A DNA stretch of 35,347 bases from contig JAFRIR010000112.1 of NCBI GenBank assembly GCA_017432685.1, positions 1 to 35,347 of the forward strand, written 5' to 3'. The position numbers and the translations under genes were made by a program. The notes beneath the pieces were generated by a model that had not been told where the DNA came from, searched no databases, and saw only the letters and a list, made by a program, of their open reading frames with translations. Positions 15,366 through 24,127 of the stretch are shown here, piece by piece (the stretch's first letter is position 1; each line of letters starts with the position of its first letter). The stretch comes from Flexilinea sp. (GTDB taxonomy: Bacteria; Chloroflexota; Anaerolineae; Anaerolineales; Anaerolineaceae).

Positions 15366-18300
15366 TTATTGTCCGTACAGTTCTTCCAACAGCTGCGGCA
15401 GCTTACCTGCTTTGGCCGCGGGCAGCGTGTCCGCCTGTTTCAGATTGTGCTTCGGGATCATTACCGTGTCGCTGAAACCAAGCACAAAATTGACAGCGAT
15501 GCGGTAGATGATTTCCGTCGGTGCAAGACCGTAAACCTGATCCTCGAAGATATGGCGCAGCCGGGATTCATCGTCCGGATAAAGCTTTTTCATATTCTCG
15601 CTGCGATACAGGCGTTTGACGATTTCCGCAATATACAGTCCTGACTTGATATAGAGATCGATATAAGTCTTCTGTGGATCGTCAAAGCAGCCGGGGTTCT
15701 CCTCTTCGAGCAGATCGATCATCTTTTTGACGATTGCCTTCGGGGTGAAGATCTGGTTGGTCTTCTGTGGGGGAATGTAATCGAAGATATCTTCTGTCTG
15801 ATTTTCGTCAAAATAATTGGCAAGTTCCCGCTTCTTTTTCAGAAACTCCTGCACGGAATCATTGAACACCACCGGATCAAACAGCTGCCCTTTGAAATGT
15901 TTCTCCTCCCCGGTATCCTCATCGGTATATGGACCACCATCCCGCAAAAAACGGAACTGATCGAGGGTAATGCTTGTGACTTCAAGGAATACCTCATCCG
16001 GGATAACCGTATCGAAAGAAGCCAGGGTGACGCTTTCATCTCCGTAAGCCATCAGGAATGATGGAATCGTCCGGGAAAATCCGCGTAAACGATCGCGAAC
16101 CCGGTCTTCCACTGTTGACTTTTCCTTCTCCAGTTTCTTTTTCTCAACCGTTTCGACGATTTCTTTGCCGGATTGTTCAGTGAAGTCGGTCAATGCCTGC
16201 TTCAGCTCTTCTTTATGACGTTCTTCAGCTTCCTTCATTTTCCCGGCAAACTCCCGATCAATCTCTGTCGTCGTTTTACCGGACTCAAAACGGTTCTGCA
16301 GCGCTTCTTCGTGCTCTTTTTCGATTCTGCTCTGTTCAATTTTGTGATCCTGCATGGACTTATCGATCAGTCTGTCAGCGTCCCGGTTCAGTTTTGTCTC
16401 CAGACGCTTTGCTTCAGCCTTTTTCAGGTCATCTTTAAAGGTTTCCGCAGCAGTTTCGACTTTTTCTTTGTTCTGTCCGGCGATAGTGGACTTCAACCTT
16501 TCGGCGAACTTCTTCAGTTCTGTGTCATCATCGGAGGTTTCCTGAATCATGTTGACAGCGGTTTCAATATCTTCCGTGTACGAATAGATCTTGTTTCCGA
16601 ACAAATCGGCTGAAAGACCGATGACCTGTTCATCAGAAACTACAACATCACCGTTTTCGTCGACATTCAATTCGTCAGAAATCCCTTCTTTGATATCCGG
16701 TGTGTTCTTCGGCGCCTTGACAGGTTCGAATTTTTCGATGATATCCAGCACTTCCTTTGGTGCACCAAAGATGCGATCAATGTTCTGAAAGAGGAAGTTG
16801 CTCATAAATCCGCGTTTTACGACTTCTTCGCAGCGGATCTTGCGCGGCACACTCAGCACACTTTCAGCATTCAGCTCTGTCAGCTCACCGTTTTCATCCT
16901 CACCGATAACAGGGAAAAAGTTCAGCAGTTCACCGATCCGTGCTTTGCGTGTATCCAGATCGCCCTGTCCGGAAACAGTATCGGAATAAAGATCGTTGGC
17001 AAACTGTTCAAAGATAGTCAGTGTCCGGGCGGGATCAAAATCGAAGACATAAGCATTTTCCTTGCGGTAATAGGAAATCCCATCATGGAACAGACATGGA
17101 TTCTGTGAACGGAATGCCGCCTGCATATACAGTGACGGACTCTTGATGTTGCTGAGCATCAGGACGCCTGTCCATTCGGGGATGGTGATCCCGGTGGTCA
17201 ACTGTCCGACGGACAATGTGATGGTCTTGTCATGGGACTTGATGGCGGCAACGGTCTTTTTGTAGGAGTCTTCCGCCTGATCGTTATCATCGAGTTTTCC
17301 GTCACCGGCTGCCAGAACGATTTCGTAATCCTTGAAAACCGGATGGTTCTTCAATTTCTTTGCCAGTGCTGTGGCGCTGTCCACACGGTTCAGCAGCCAA
17401 AGTGTATGCTTCAGTTCATTCCGCAGTTCAGGTGTTGAAAAAGGAAACTTCTTTTGTGTAGTCAGCGCATCCAAAAAACGGTCAACGGAGTCGTTGTGAA
17501 CAAAGCGTCCATTGTTCGTCGCAAAGAATTCGTTCAAATCAAAGGCGTAATTCTCAAATTCTTCCGAAACCGGATGCCTCAGATAATCCGCTACGATATC
17601 GGACATTTTATATGTGAAGAGGTTCAGCTGCGGCAGATTGGCATAGGGATTAGGTCCTTTCGTGTCATCCCAATCGCGCTTGGCTTTCTGCTCGTCGGCA
17701 TAGGTCCAGTTGAAGATCGCTTTCTGTTCGAATTTGTTGTTTGCCAGCGCTTTGAAGGGCGTACCGGAGAGGTGCAGCGTAAATTTGCGTTTAATCTGAT
17801 CAAAGGCGATATCGGTTTTATAAGTGTCGACTCCTTCATGAGCTTCGTCGATCACAAGTACATCCCATTCGCGGTCCACGAGTTCATAAAGTTTATCAAA
17901 TTTTCCTCCGAAATATTTGGATCCTTTGAGATCCTGGAGGCTGACAAACTCAATGATGCCTTCTGCGTCATATTTTGAAAGCGCTATGGTGTATTCTGTA
18001 CGGGAAAAGACCCCGGGCAGTCCTTTCAATCCGGAGACTTCACTGACGAACAGATACCCTGATTCGATCCCTAAAAATTTGGCATAGTCAGAATACCAGG
18101 AATTGGCTATTGCCGGACGGTTGGTGACGATCAGAACCCTTACGGCTTCGACACGTTTGATGAAGTCATAAACGGAGAGAGTTTTGCCGAAACGAGGTTT
18201 GGCGTTCCACAGGAATTCCGGGTTGTGGTGTACTTTTCTGTAATCAAAGGCATCCTGTACAGCTTTCTGCTGTTCCTGACGCAGTTCATAAGGGATCACT

Positions 18301-18665
18301 GTTTCCATTGGACCGACCATCCCTCTGTTGGAGCGGAAATCATTGAACATAGACTTGGAATGGGGTCCGTCCACACGGAACCATTCCGTTGCTTTTTCCC
18401 GTTCGATTCCGCATTTCTTCAGATAGGCATGGAAGTCCGCGTCACTGAAGGTATCTCCGCTGCCGTCGTCGAAGACAGCCGTTCCGCGCCATTCTTCTTT
18501 GGTTTTTATGTCGATGGTGTGAGACTGCTGTTTGATGCGCTTGTCGACACCCTGTTCTGTATATCCGATCTTTGTCCAACCATTATGACGCTCGACTTCC
18601 GGAGTGGAATAAGCGTAAATCATCGGGATGATCTGCTTCGTTGTTTGGATATTCGGACTGTTCAT
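15366..18665 (-). CDS. GIY-YIG-like / DEAH helicase / methyltransferase motif-I fusion protein
   Basis: 1099 aa. The ATG overlaps the upstream stop as TAATG. Residues 16-47 resemble a GIY-YIG (T5orf172/MUG113-type) nuclease start (IYAYSTPEVERHNGWTKIGY). A superfamily 2 helicase follows: Walker A-like KPRFGKT at 156-162, DEAH at 273-276, LSGTP, and MQAAFRSQNP near 515-525. Residues about 740-860 are a highly charged coiled coil. The C-terminus (about 970-1099) resembles the SAM-binding half of a gamma-class N6-adenine methyltransferase: motif X (QIFTPKAIVKKMIDLL) and an altered motif I (YIDLYIKSGLYIAEI). It ends before any NPPY catalytic motif; that motif is on the neighbouring gene (18665-19685). 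Together they recall single-chain Type ISP restriction enzymes, split in two. Likely the DNA-translocating and cutting subunit. Confidence 0.85.
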   Translation of the reverse strand: MNSPNIQTTKQIIPMIYAYSTPEVERHNGWTKIGYTEQGVDKRIKQQSHTIDIKTKEEWRGTAVFDDGSGDTFSDADFHAYLKKCGIEREKATEWFRVDGPHSKSMFNDFRSNRGMVGPMETVIPYELRQEQQKAVQDAFDYRKVHHNPEFLWNAKPRFGKTLSVYDFIKRVEAVRVLIVTNRPAIANSWYSDYAKFLGIESGYLFVSEVSGLKGLPGVFSRTEYTIALSKYDAEGIIEFVSLQDLKGSKYFGGKFDKLYELVDREWDVLVIDEAHEGVDTYKTDIAFDQIKRKFTLHLSGTPFKALANNKFEQKAIFNWTYADEQKAKRDWDDTKGPNPYANLPQLNLFTYKMSDIVADYLRHPVSEEFENYAFDLNEFFATNNGRFVHNDSVDRFLDALTTQKKFPFSTPELRNELKHTLWLLNRVDSATALAKKLKNHPVFKDYEIVLAAGDGKLDDNDQAEDSYKKTVAAIKSHDKTITLSVGQLTTGITIPEWTGVLMLSNIKSPSLYMQAAFRSQNPCLFHDGISYYRKENAYVFDFDPARTLTIFEQFANDLYSDTVSGQGDLDTRKARIGELLNFFPVIGEDENGELTELNAESVLSVPRKIRCEEVVKRGFMSNFLFQNIDRIFGAPKEVLDIIEKFEPVKAPKNTPDIKEGISDELNVDENGDVVVSDEQVIGLSADLFGNKIYSYTEDIETAVNMIQETSDDDTELKKFAERLKSTIAGQNKEKVETAAETFKDDLKKAEAKRLETKLNRDADRLIDKSMQDHKIEQSRIEKEHEEALQNRFESGKTTTEIDREFAGKMKEAEERHKEELKQALTDFTEQSGKEIVETVEKKKLEKEKSTVEDRVRDRLRGFSRTIPSFLMAYGDESVTLASFDTVIPDEVFLEVTSITLDQFRFLRDGGPYTDEDTGEEKHFKGQLFDPVVFNDSVQEFLKKKRELANYFDENQTEDIFDYIPPQKTNQIFTPKAIVKKMIDLLEEENPGCFDDPQKTYIDLYIKSGLYIAEIVKRLYRSENMKKLYPDDESRLRHIFEDQVYGLAPTEIIYRIAVNFVLGFSDTVMIPKHNLKQADTLPAAKAGKLPQLLEELYGQ

Positions 18666-19685
18666 TATTCCATCTCCTTCACATGAGTCTCAATGAAGTC
18701 GATTTCTTCAGCGGAAAGCCCGTACTTTTTGTATAGCTGCCGGTCGATTTCTGGAATCGACACCGACCAGTCAATATCGGATTTATCTGTGAAATCCTGT
18801 AGGGGAATCAAGTTCCAGACACTTTTAGAATTATCTTGTGTAACCTTTTTTATTCCAAGCAAAGAGCGTAAAAATTTTGTCTTAATATATTTTTGCATCG
18901 ATTCAGCTTCATAAAGTGAGGCGAATGATCCAATGTTGATAAAAGTATCTAAAGAACCAATGGTAGGTTTTAATATTTCCGTAGATGTAAGTATTTCGCC
19001 AAAAACGCCATTTCCGTTTGATTTCGGACACGCAACATTATATGTATCAATAAATGCATTATGGAGAACATAGCATCTTCTTATGTAACAAACTGTCCGT
19101 CTATTGTTTATTCTTGAAAGTATTCCGATATATTCATCATTTGGTTTTTTGTTTTGGTATATTTCTGGTAATTTGTCAAAAAAATTTGATGCCATCATAT
19201 TACCTGTTCCTGATCCCAAACGATTTGGAACGAATGGATAATCATCAAGTAGTTTCCTGGAAAATCTGTATGTACCTCTTGATGAGATGACACTGTCGAG
19301 AAATTGATTTGATTTATTTGTTTTATGGAGAATTGAGTTTAGCTCAGGGTATTTTGTGAAAACTTTAATAGGGGAATATGTTTGTTTTTTATTATAGAAC
19401 GTAATTACTACCCCCCCCCTTGATATCCGTATTTGGGAAAATAACAGAACCATCGGGTTCATAATGAAGAACCTTCAGATGTTCGCTGTTCAACATTTTT
19501 TGGTTCCAAGCTTTCGGCGTTTGGCCTGCATCAAACAAAAAACGCCCCGGAGTAATCAATTCTGCACAGTTCGAAATCTGATAGGCTGCTTCCATAAAAT
19601 AATGATAGACGGGCTCTTTTCTGTCATTATTGTCATTTTCTATTTGGTAAGCCGGATTACCGCATGCAAAATCCCAAATTCTCAT
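18665..19685 (-). pseudogene. Eco57I-type methyltransferase/specificity subunit, frameshifted at a poly-G tract (phase OFF)
   Basis: The start ATG at 19685 has AAGGGG 8 nt upstream. The first frame gives MRIWDFACGNPAYQ, the motif IV of N6-adenine methyltransferases (NPPY with A for P), and continues to FPNTDIKGGG. It then runs into nine Gs and stops at 19392. The second frame continues directly with VITFYNKKQTYSPIKVF and stays open to 18665. With eight Gs the two join as DIKGG-VVITFY, the normal family sequence, giving a protein of about 339 aa whose distal half would be the target-recognition domain. No other lesion is visible, so this is a reversible switch rather than decay. It lies between the DUF262 gene (17-bp gap) and the helicase (overlap). 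Confidence 0.88.
19411..19419 (-). repeat. poly-G(9) phase-variation tract (poly-C on the plus strand)
   Basis: Nine Cs on the plus strand are nine Gs in the coding strand of the methyltransferase gene. Removing one G restores a full-length reading frame. Slipped-strand mispairing at such tracts is the usual mechanism for phase-variable modification genes. Confidence 0.88.
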
Positions 19686-19701
19686 ATTTTCACCCCTTTT
19701 C

Positions 19702-21684
19702 CTACATAATATCAGCGAGTCTGATATCGTCATATTGCCAGTATAGTGAGCCTTGATAGGCTCCGGAAGGAGTCACTAATCCCCTTCTTGTCTGTATTTC
19801 TCTTGTCAACGGCGACAGGCGCCATTTCTTTCCTTCAAACTCAACTTCTTTGTCTGAAACAACATGGGCCACGATAGAAGGATCATCAATAAAACTGATG
19901 TCCATACCAATGAGCTGCAGATTTTGGAAAGAAAGCCCCCGACCTTCACGGATCTTGAAATTGTTTACTTTTCTCATTGCGTCCGGAATCGGCAAAACTT
20001 CCCGCAGCATATAATCAATGATCCATGCGGCACGATCCCGGATCTCTTTTTCAGTCCAATGACCATTCTCAGTAATTTTCGTCTTGGCAATTTGCAGCCC
20101 GGCATTATTGACGTAAATTACCTTTTTCTCATTAAAGGGCTTATTCCCAAGCTCCTGGTTATGACGGATGAGTGTCAGGTTGCCGATCGTATTGACAAGC
20201 TCCTGATGTATTGCTTCATAATTCTCTCCGAGTTCAGTTTTCCATACATCATTCAGGGTCTGCGGCATGATATGTTCCGTCTGCAATTTGTCATCACCGC
20301 TTTGTCCGGGACGGAATTTCGTGATCTTTTCTTCAACCAATGAAAGATAGAACTTGCAGTACTGGAAATTGAAAAAGTTCATAGTCTCCAGATGACGGGA
20401 AAGTTCGATATCATTGGGCAGCCGCAAGTTACTTTCCTGGTTTGCCAGTATTTCAAACATCTTAGCCTTTTTGTCTTCGGCAGCTTCAAGCTCAAGAATT
20501 TTTCCGGCAAGCAATGGAAAATTCTTGTTTTCCGCTTGCGTGATCCCTAAAATACGGCGTCTGGCACAGTAGATTTTGAATGCGAAAATAATATCCGCGA
20601 TATCCTGCGCTGTGAAAAGTCCGTGTTTCCATGCATGAAGCAGTACCATCAGAAATGAGTACGCAGTCGTAACGTTCAGTGTTGCCAAATCCTGCAATTC
20701 GCGGTCGATCGCCTTTTCGCCTGTTGTTCCTGTTGGCAGGAAATAAGCATAAATATCGGCATATTCAGCAAGATCCTTTAATAGTTCTTTTGAGTCGTTT
20801 TCCGCAAAAACCAGTTTAAACTGTCTGTAAAGCTCCTTGTAGTTGGCGTCAGTAGCTTTCACAAAGGATTTTGCCATGATTGCCTGCATATAGTCCCGAA
20901 TAAAATTCGAAACCTGTCCGGGTAATACATTTTCAATGTGAAGCCAATACCGGCTGTACAGATCATTTTGTGTATCTGCATCCATTCCCAGCAGCAGATA
21001 GTTCCGAACCAGATCAGCCAGCGAAAGCGGTTTCCCCAGAGAGTTCATGGATTCGAAGATCTCCTGCGGATTTTCCCATGAATTCTGTTCCGGCTGCAGC
21101 TGAATGGTGATAACACTGAATTTATTCAAACCGTTTTGGATCAACGTTCCTAATTTTGTCCCGGAGGATTTGAACGAAGACAGTTTATTGTAAAAATAGC
21201 GGTAATTCCTGTAAACAGCAGAGCTTTTTTCTTTATCAGTCAGATCCTCTTTCAGGATGATCTTCTTATATGCTACCCAGTCTGTTTCAACCTGTTTCAG
21301 TTTGATTTTATATTCAACATCACCGGCAACATTGTTGTTTTTTAAATATTTATTGTCGATGAAGGTTTTCATCTCCGGTTCGTCCATGATGTCGCGCAAA
21401 GCCACCAGGAAAAGCATGGTCGTGGTAATTCGCTGCTGACCGTCAATGAGTACAAGTTTATCTGGCTGTCCGAAAACAGCACCGGTCTGAAAATAGGTGA
21501 TGGTGCCGAAAAAATGCTCGATATTCTTTCCTGCGCTGTTATCCTTGCATGTTTTTCGGATATCATCCAGAAAGACCTTGCACTGATCATCATCCCATTC
21601 ATAATTCCGCTGATACGGTGGAATAAAGAAGGTCACATCATTGTTTGAGAGCAGGTTCAGTAATTTATTTTCCTGTGGTACCAT
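19702..21684 (-). CDS. DUF262/DUF1524 (GmrSD-like) protein
   Basis: 660 aa. I take the ATG at 21684, preceded by AAGAGG; a GTG two codons earlier also fits. The N-terminal DUF262 domain has FFIPPYQRNYEWDDDQ and LIDGQQRITT (residues about 80-89), typical of the GmrS-like ParB/Srx-related NTPase. The C-terminal DUF1524 has an HNH-type core: LQTEHIMPQTLND (around residue 470) and NTIGNLTLIRHNQELGNKPF. Members such as GmrSD and BrxU cut modified DNA. Here it is embedded in a methyltransferase/helicase operon, so it may instead act as the nuclease or guard of that system. It starts 3 bp from the end of the upstream subunit and all motifs are intact. Confidence 0.9.
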   Translation of the reverse strand: MVPQENKLLNLLSNNDVTFFIPPYQRNYEWDDDQCKVFLDDIRKTCKDNSAGKNIEHFFGTITYFQTGAVFGQPDKLVLIDGQQRITTTMLFLVALRDIMDEPEMKTFIDNKYLKNNNVAGDVEYKIKLKQVETDWVAYKKIILKEDLTDKEKSSAVYRNYRYFYNKLSSFKSSGTKLGTLIQNGLNKFSVITIQLQPEQNSWENPQEIFESMNSLGKPLSLADLVRNYLLLGMDADTQNDLYSRYWLHIENVLPGQVSNFIRDYMQAIMAKSFVKATDANYKELYRQFKLVFAENDSKELLKDLAEYADIYAYFLPTGTTGEKAIDRELQDLATLNVTTAYSFLMVLLHAWKHGLFTAQDIADIIFAFKIYCARRRILGITQAENKNFPLLAGKILELEAAEDKKAKMFEILANQESNLRLPNDIELSRHLETMNFFNFQYCKFYLSLVEEKITKFRPGQSGDDKLQTEHIMPQTLNDVWKTELGENYEAIHQELVNTIGNLTLIRHNQELGNKPFNEKKVIYVNNAGLQIAKTKITENGHWTEKEIRDRAAWIIDYMLREVLPIPDAMRKVNNFKIREGRGLSFQNLQLIGMDISFIDDPSIVAHVVSDKEVEFEGKKWRLSPLTREIQTRRGLVTPSGAYQGSLYWQYDDIRLADIM

Positions 21685-21686
21685 TT

Positions 21687-22613
21687 TCACCTCTTGATGC
21701 TGTTATATTCAGCAGATTTATTTCCTTTCCAGTCGAAAACCCGGCAGGGAATGCCTTCCTGCGCAACCGGCTCTTCCGGTTCAATGCCGGCAAAGCCGAA
21801 TAAAGTTTCCTGCCTGACTTCAGCATCCCGTGTCCGCAGCGGAACCATTCCGGTAAGACCGTCCATTTGCCAGATGTTCCAGCAAATGATGTTTGTCATT
21901 TTGCGCAGCTCTGCAGCAGTCGGTTCACGGTTCAGACGTTTACTCATATAATCTACAAAACTCATCAATATGTTTACACGCGCTATAAGTAAATTATCGC
22001 CCTGGTATTCATACCCGTATACGCTTTGGAATGCTCGGTAGGTCCATTTCAGCCAGTCTTCTTCGTTATCCGTATTTTCGTTCACGATACGCATTTTGCG
22101 GTCAAGCATTCCGATACGGCGGCTTAGTTCGATAGAGGATCCATCCGCCGCATCATAGCGGGAAACAAGAAACGGAGCTTCACCGCAGGTTATCTCCAGC
22201 CTGGTCGAGTCGATGTACTGCTGCCATGTCAGTCTTTCCGGGAAATCGATCCGTCCTTCAGTCGGAACCCATTCCCGATCATTTTCCGTATTGAAGACAT
22301 TTTCCCGCCCGAACCATTCCGTGTCAAGGGAATTGTTCATCTTGTTGCAGATCCATACGGGGGTGAACACTTCGGCATTTTTCCTGGTGCGGTCTGCCTG
22401 CTCCTGTCGGCTTTTTGCGCAGCGCGGCTGGATCGGGTTCTCTCCCATTCTCCGCAGCAGATCTTCCGTGATTTGTTCGGTTTGATCGACAGGATATCCG
22501 TCGACTGTGTATGTGTCGGTAGCGAAAATGATGTTTTCTTTCGTTGTCTTGTCTTGCAGCAGATATTTCAGGACAGGTTTCACGGGGAAGGAATTGAGAT
22601 CAATGACGCACAT
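21687..22613 (-). CDS. methyltransferase-like subunit (restriction endonuclease subunit M family)
   Basis: 308 aa. The ATG overlaps the 3' end of the RHH gene and has AAAGGA 8 nt upstream. It contains a motif X-like stretch (RKNAEVFTPVWICNKMNN) and a motif I-like LEITCGEAPFLVSRYD, the SAM-binding signature of an adenine methyltransferase with changed residues. A conserved segment (VYGYEYQGDNLLIARVNILM) follows. It has no clear NPPY motif; NIICWNIWQMDGL sits where motif IV would be. I recall this family being found beside DUF262 proteins, Eco57I methylases and GIY-YIG helicases. Inferred: an accessory or SAM-binding subunit of the modification complex. Confidence 0.75.
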   Translation of the reverse strand: MCVIDLNSFPVKPVLKYLLQDKTTKENIIFATDTYTVDGYPVDQTEQITEDLLRRMGENPIQPRCAKSRQEQADRTRKNAEVFTPVWICNKMNNSLDTEWFGRENVFNTENDREWVPTEGRIDFPERLTWQQYIDSTRLEITCGEAPFLVSRYDAADGSSIELSRRIGMLDRKMRIVNENTDNEEDWLKWTYRAFQSVYGYEYQGDNLLIARVNILMSFVDYMSKRLNREPTAAELRKMTNIICWNIWQMDGLTGMVPLRTRDAEVRQETLFGFAGIEPEEPVAQEGIPCRVFDWKGNKSAEYNSIKR

Positions 22614-22788
22614 TATCTGATTCCTTTCCTATCATTTTCTCCTCATTTGCTAAGTGCTCCGCAAGGATGCGTTCAACAGCAGTTGTCAGAGATTGTCCCT
22701 TTTCTTCCGCATAGTCTTTTAGCTGATCCCAGACCTGTCGGCTGAGATACATATTCACATGTACTCCGTCTTTTTTCTGTCGTGCCAT
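22600..22788 (-). CDS. ribbon-helix-helix protein, 62 aa
   Basis: A CopG/Arc-type fold: a short beta strand (DGVHVNMYLSRQVWDQLKDY) followed by a helix (GQSLTTAVERILAEHLANEE). The ATG at 22788 follows AAGGA. It is first in the modification operon and overlaps the next gene by 14 bp, so it is probably the operon's autoregulator. A small DNA-binding accessory subunit is also possible. Confidence 0.8.
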   Translation of the reverse strand: MARQKKDGVHVNMYLSRQVWDQLKDYAEEKGQSLTTAVERILAEHLANEEKMIGKESDNVRH

Positions 22789-22881
22789 TCAAAATTATCC
22801 TTATTTACTATTTTATACAATATCTCTTCAAAATTCTTCATAATTCTATCATGCCATTTGTCATATTGAACGGAGCATGGT

Positions 22882-22916
22882 AAATAGAAAAGAACGGCTC
22901 AACTCGTGAACCGTCC
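22882..22916 (-). terminator. Rho-independent terminator of the xre pair
   Basis: On the minus strand GGACGGTTCA pairs with TTGAGCCGTTC (10 bp with two G-U pairs, short loop), followed by TTTTCTATTT. It lies 33 bp past the stop of the 185-aa regulator. Confidence 0.8.
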
Positions 22917-22948
22917 TGGGATTGATCTGACCGTTGTTTATTTAGCGC

Positions 22949-23506
22949 TCACATATCATTGTAAGGCTCATTGGTATTCACTTTGGCTTCTCTGATAATA
23001 TCTGATTTTAGATATTCATCAGTAAATCCGTTCTTTTCCAATTCTTTCACGATCTTTTCAGCATCCACAGGAACTGAGGATCCGGTATGATCCCTTTCCC
23101 ACATCATATCCAATTCAGGGGACGAGTCACGTGTCAATTCTGTCATAAACCGAACCTGTCCCTGATTCAGATTACCTGTGCGGGGATCCTGCTCAACCAT
23201 ATAGAACCGAATATTATTCCCGTCATCAGTCGGTATCTTTATAACATTGGGACGGGTCAGCATCCGGATAAGCTTTTTACGATAATATCCGTTGATTTCA
23301 AGATTATCATACCGGAATTCCATTATTTCAGACGGTTGGCACAAGAACAGTTCGCAGATATTCGTCAAAGCGTTTACGGACAACATGTTTCCCTTGCCTA
23401 TGTCTGCAACAGCATTGGAATTGATATGTGCAACTGAAACCAGGTCTGACTTGTTCAGATTTTTACTTTTCAGTAAATCCAGTAATTTATCGTAGCATAC
23501 TCTCAT
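22949..23506 (-). CDS. HTH (Xre/Cro-type) regulator with C-terminal domain, 185 aa
   Basis: Residues 6-65 form an HTH_26-type domain (LNKSDLVSVAHINSNAVADI) closely related to that of the 76-aa protein encoded next to it. The remaining 120 residues have no known fold (NNIRFYMVEQDPRTGNLNQG, acidic C-terminus). A palindrome AGAAATATTTCT lies 23 bp upstream of its start. Inferred: one of a pair of regulators for themselves and for the divergent tnsB operon. Confidence 0.8.
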   Translation of the reverse strand: MRVCYDKLLDLLKSKNLNKSDLVSVAHINSNAVADIGKGNMLSVNALTNICELFLCQPSEIMEFRYDNLEINGYYRKKLIRMLTRPNVIKIPTDDGNNIRFYMVEQDPRTGNLNQGQVRFMTELTRDSSPELDMMWERDHTGSSVPVDAEKIVKELEKNGFTDEYLKSDIIREAKVNTNEPYNDM

Positions 23507-23528
23507 AAGAAGTTCCTTTCAAAATGAA

Positions 23529-23540
23529 AGAAATATTTCT
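23529..23540. promoter_or_regulatory. palindromic operator candidate
   Basis: The perfect 12-bp palindrome AGAAATATTTCT lies between the two HTH genes. It shares the AAATATTT core with the repeats at 23888-23932. Confidence 0.45.
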
Positions 23541-23586
23541 CTTAAATATACTCGATATTTTATCTAAATTTCAATGAGATTACATT

Positions 23587-23817
23587 TTATCTTTCCTTAG
23601 TGCTCTGGTCAGAAGGACTCCGGACGGACATTACATCCGATACATCACAGTCAAGTGCATTGCAAATCCGCAGCAGAGCTCCCATTGAAATAGGCTTTCC
23701 GATTGAAATTGCACGAACAGCATTTGAATTGATTTTGGCAAATGGAACCAGATCGGATTTATGCATTCCCCGTTCTTTGAGTTGATTCAGTAGTGAAGTG
23801 TAATTGATTTTATTCAT
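23587..23817 (-). CDS. small Cro/C1-type HTH protein, 76 aa
   Basis: An entire HTH_26 domain (MHKSDLVPFAKINSNAVRAI, then GALLRICNALDCDVSDVM) with a short tail. The ATG at 23817 has a strong AGGAGG site. It faces the tnsB operon divergently across a 310-bp region and is the prime candidate repressor of transposition genes. Confidence 0.85.
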   Translation of the reverse strand: MNKINYTSLLNQLKERGMHKSDLVPFAKINSNAVRAISIGKPISMGALLRICNALDCDVSDVMSVRSPSDQSTKER

Positions 23818-23887
23818 TATTGCCTCCTATTGCAAAAAAACGATAAATCAGTTGAAAATATTTATAAAATCACAATATAATATTAAT

Positions 23888-23932
23888 AAATATCTTTTGA
23901 AATGAAAGATATTTATATGGTAAAATATCTTT
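23888..23932 (+). promoter_or_regulatory. tnsB promoter overlapped by operator repeats
   Basis: The inverted repeat AAATATCTTT (23888-23897) / AAAGATATTT (23905-23914) and a third half-site AAATATCTTT (23923-23932) are 17-18 bp apart. They cover a candidate promoter: -35 TTGAAA (23897-23902), 18-bp spacer, -10 TAAAAT (23921-23926). Binding by the neighbouring Xre proteins would shut off tnsB. Confidence 0.65.
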
Positions 23933-24127
23933 TAGGCAAGAAAAGAGGTGCAGAAAAACCTTATAAAGCATATTAGAAAGATAAAAAAGGATGCCGGGAG
24001 ATCTTTTTTCCCCTGACACCCTTGTCAAAATTCAACCGGACAAATCAGTGATTAGAGCGTAGGAAACTTTACCTGATATTTCCGGATCGACCACCCCGCG
24101 GGAGTTTTCTTCCGCAGAGGAGATTTT
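23933..24127 (+). other. long untranslated leader of the tns operon
   Basis: About 190 nt between the promoter and tnsB. It contains an imperfect hairpin (AAGGATGCCGGG with CCCTGACACCCTT, 23987-24027) lacking a U run, and ends in an AGAGGAG ribosome site 7 nt before the ATG. The hairpin could set mRNA stability or attenuate expression; no riboswitch class is recognised. Confidence 0.4.

Noticed and set aside
19392..19733. Two separate small genes instead of one frameshifted methyltransferase
   Set aside because: The second part has no start codon with a ribosome site, and the protein sequence is continuous across the poly-G tract when one G is removed.
23820..23845. TTGCAAAAAAACG as a left-end TnsB site
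   Set aside because: It matches only the outer bases of the consensus and lacks the central AATTTT; there is no second copy.
23991..24062. 23-codon leader peptide upstream of tnsB
   Set aside because: The AAGG is too close to its ATG and the composition gives no sign of an attenuator; the region is better read as an RNA leader.
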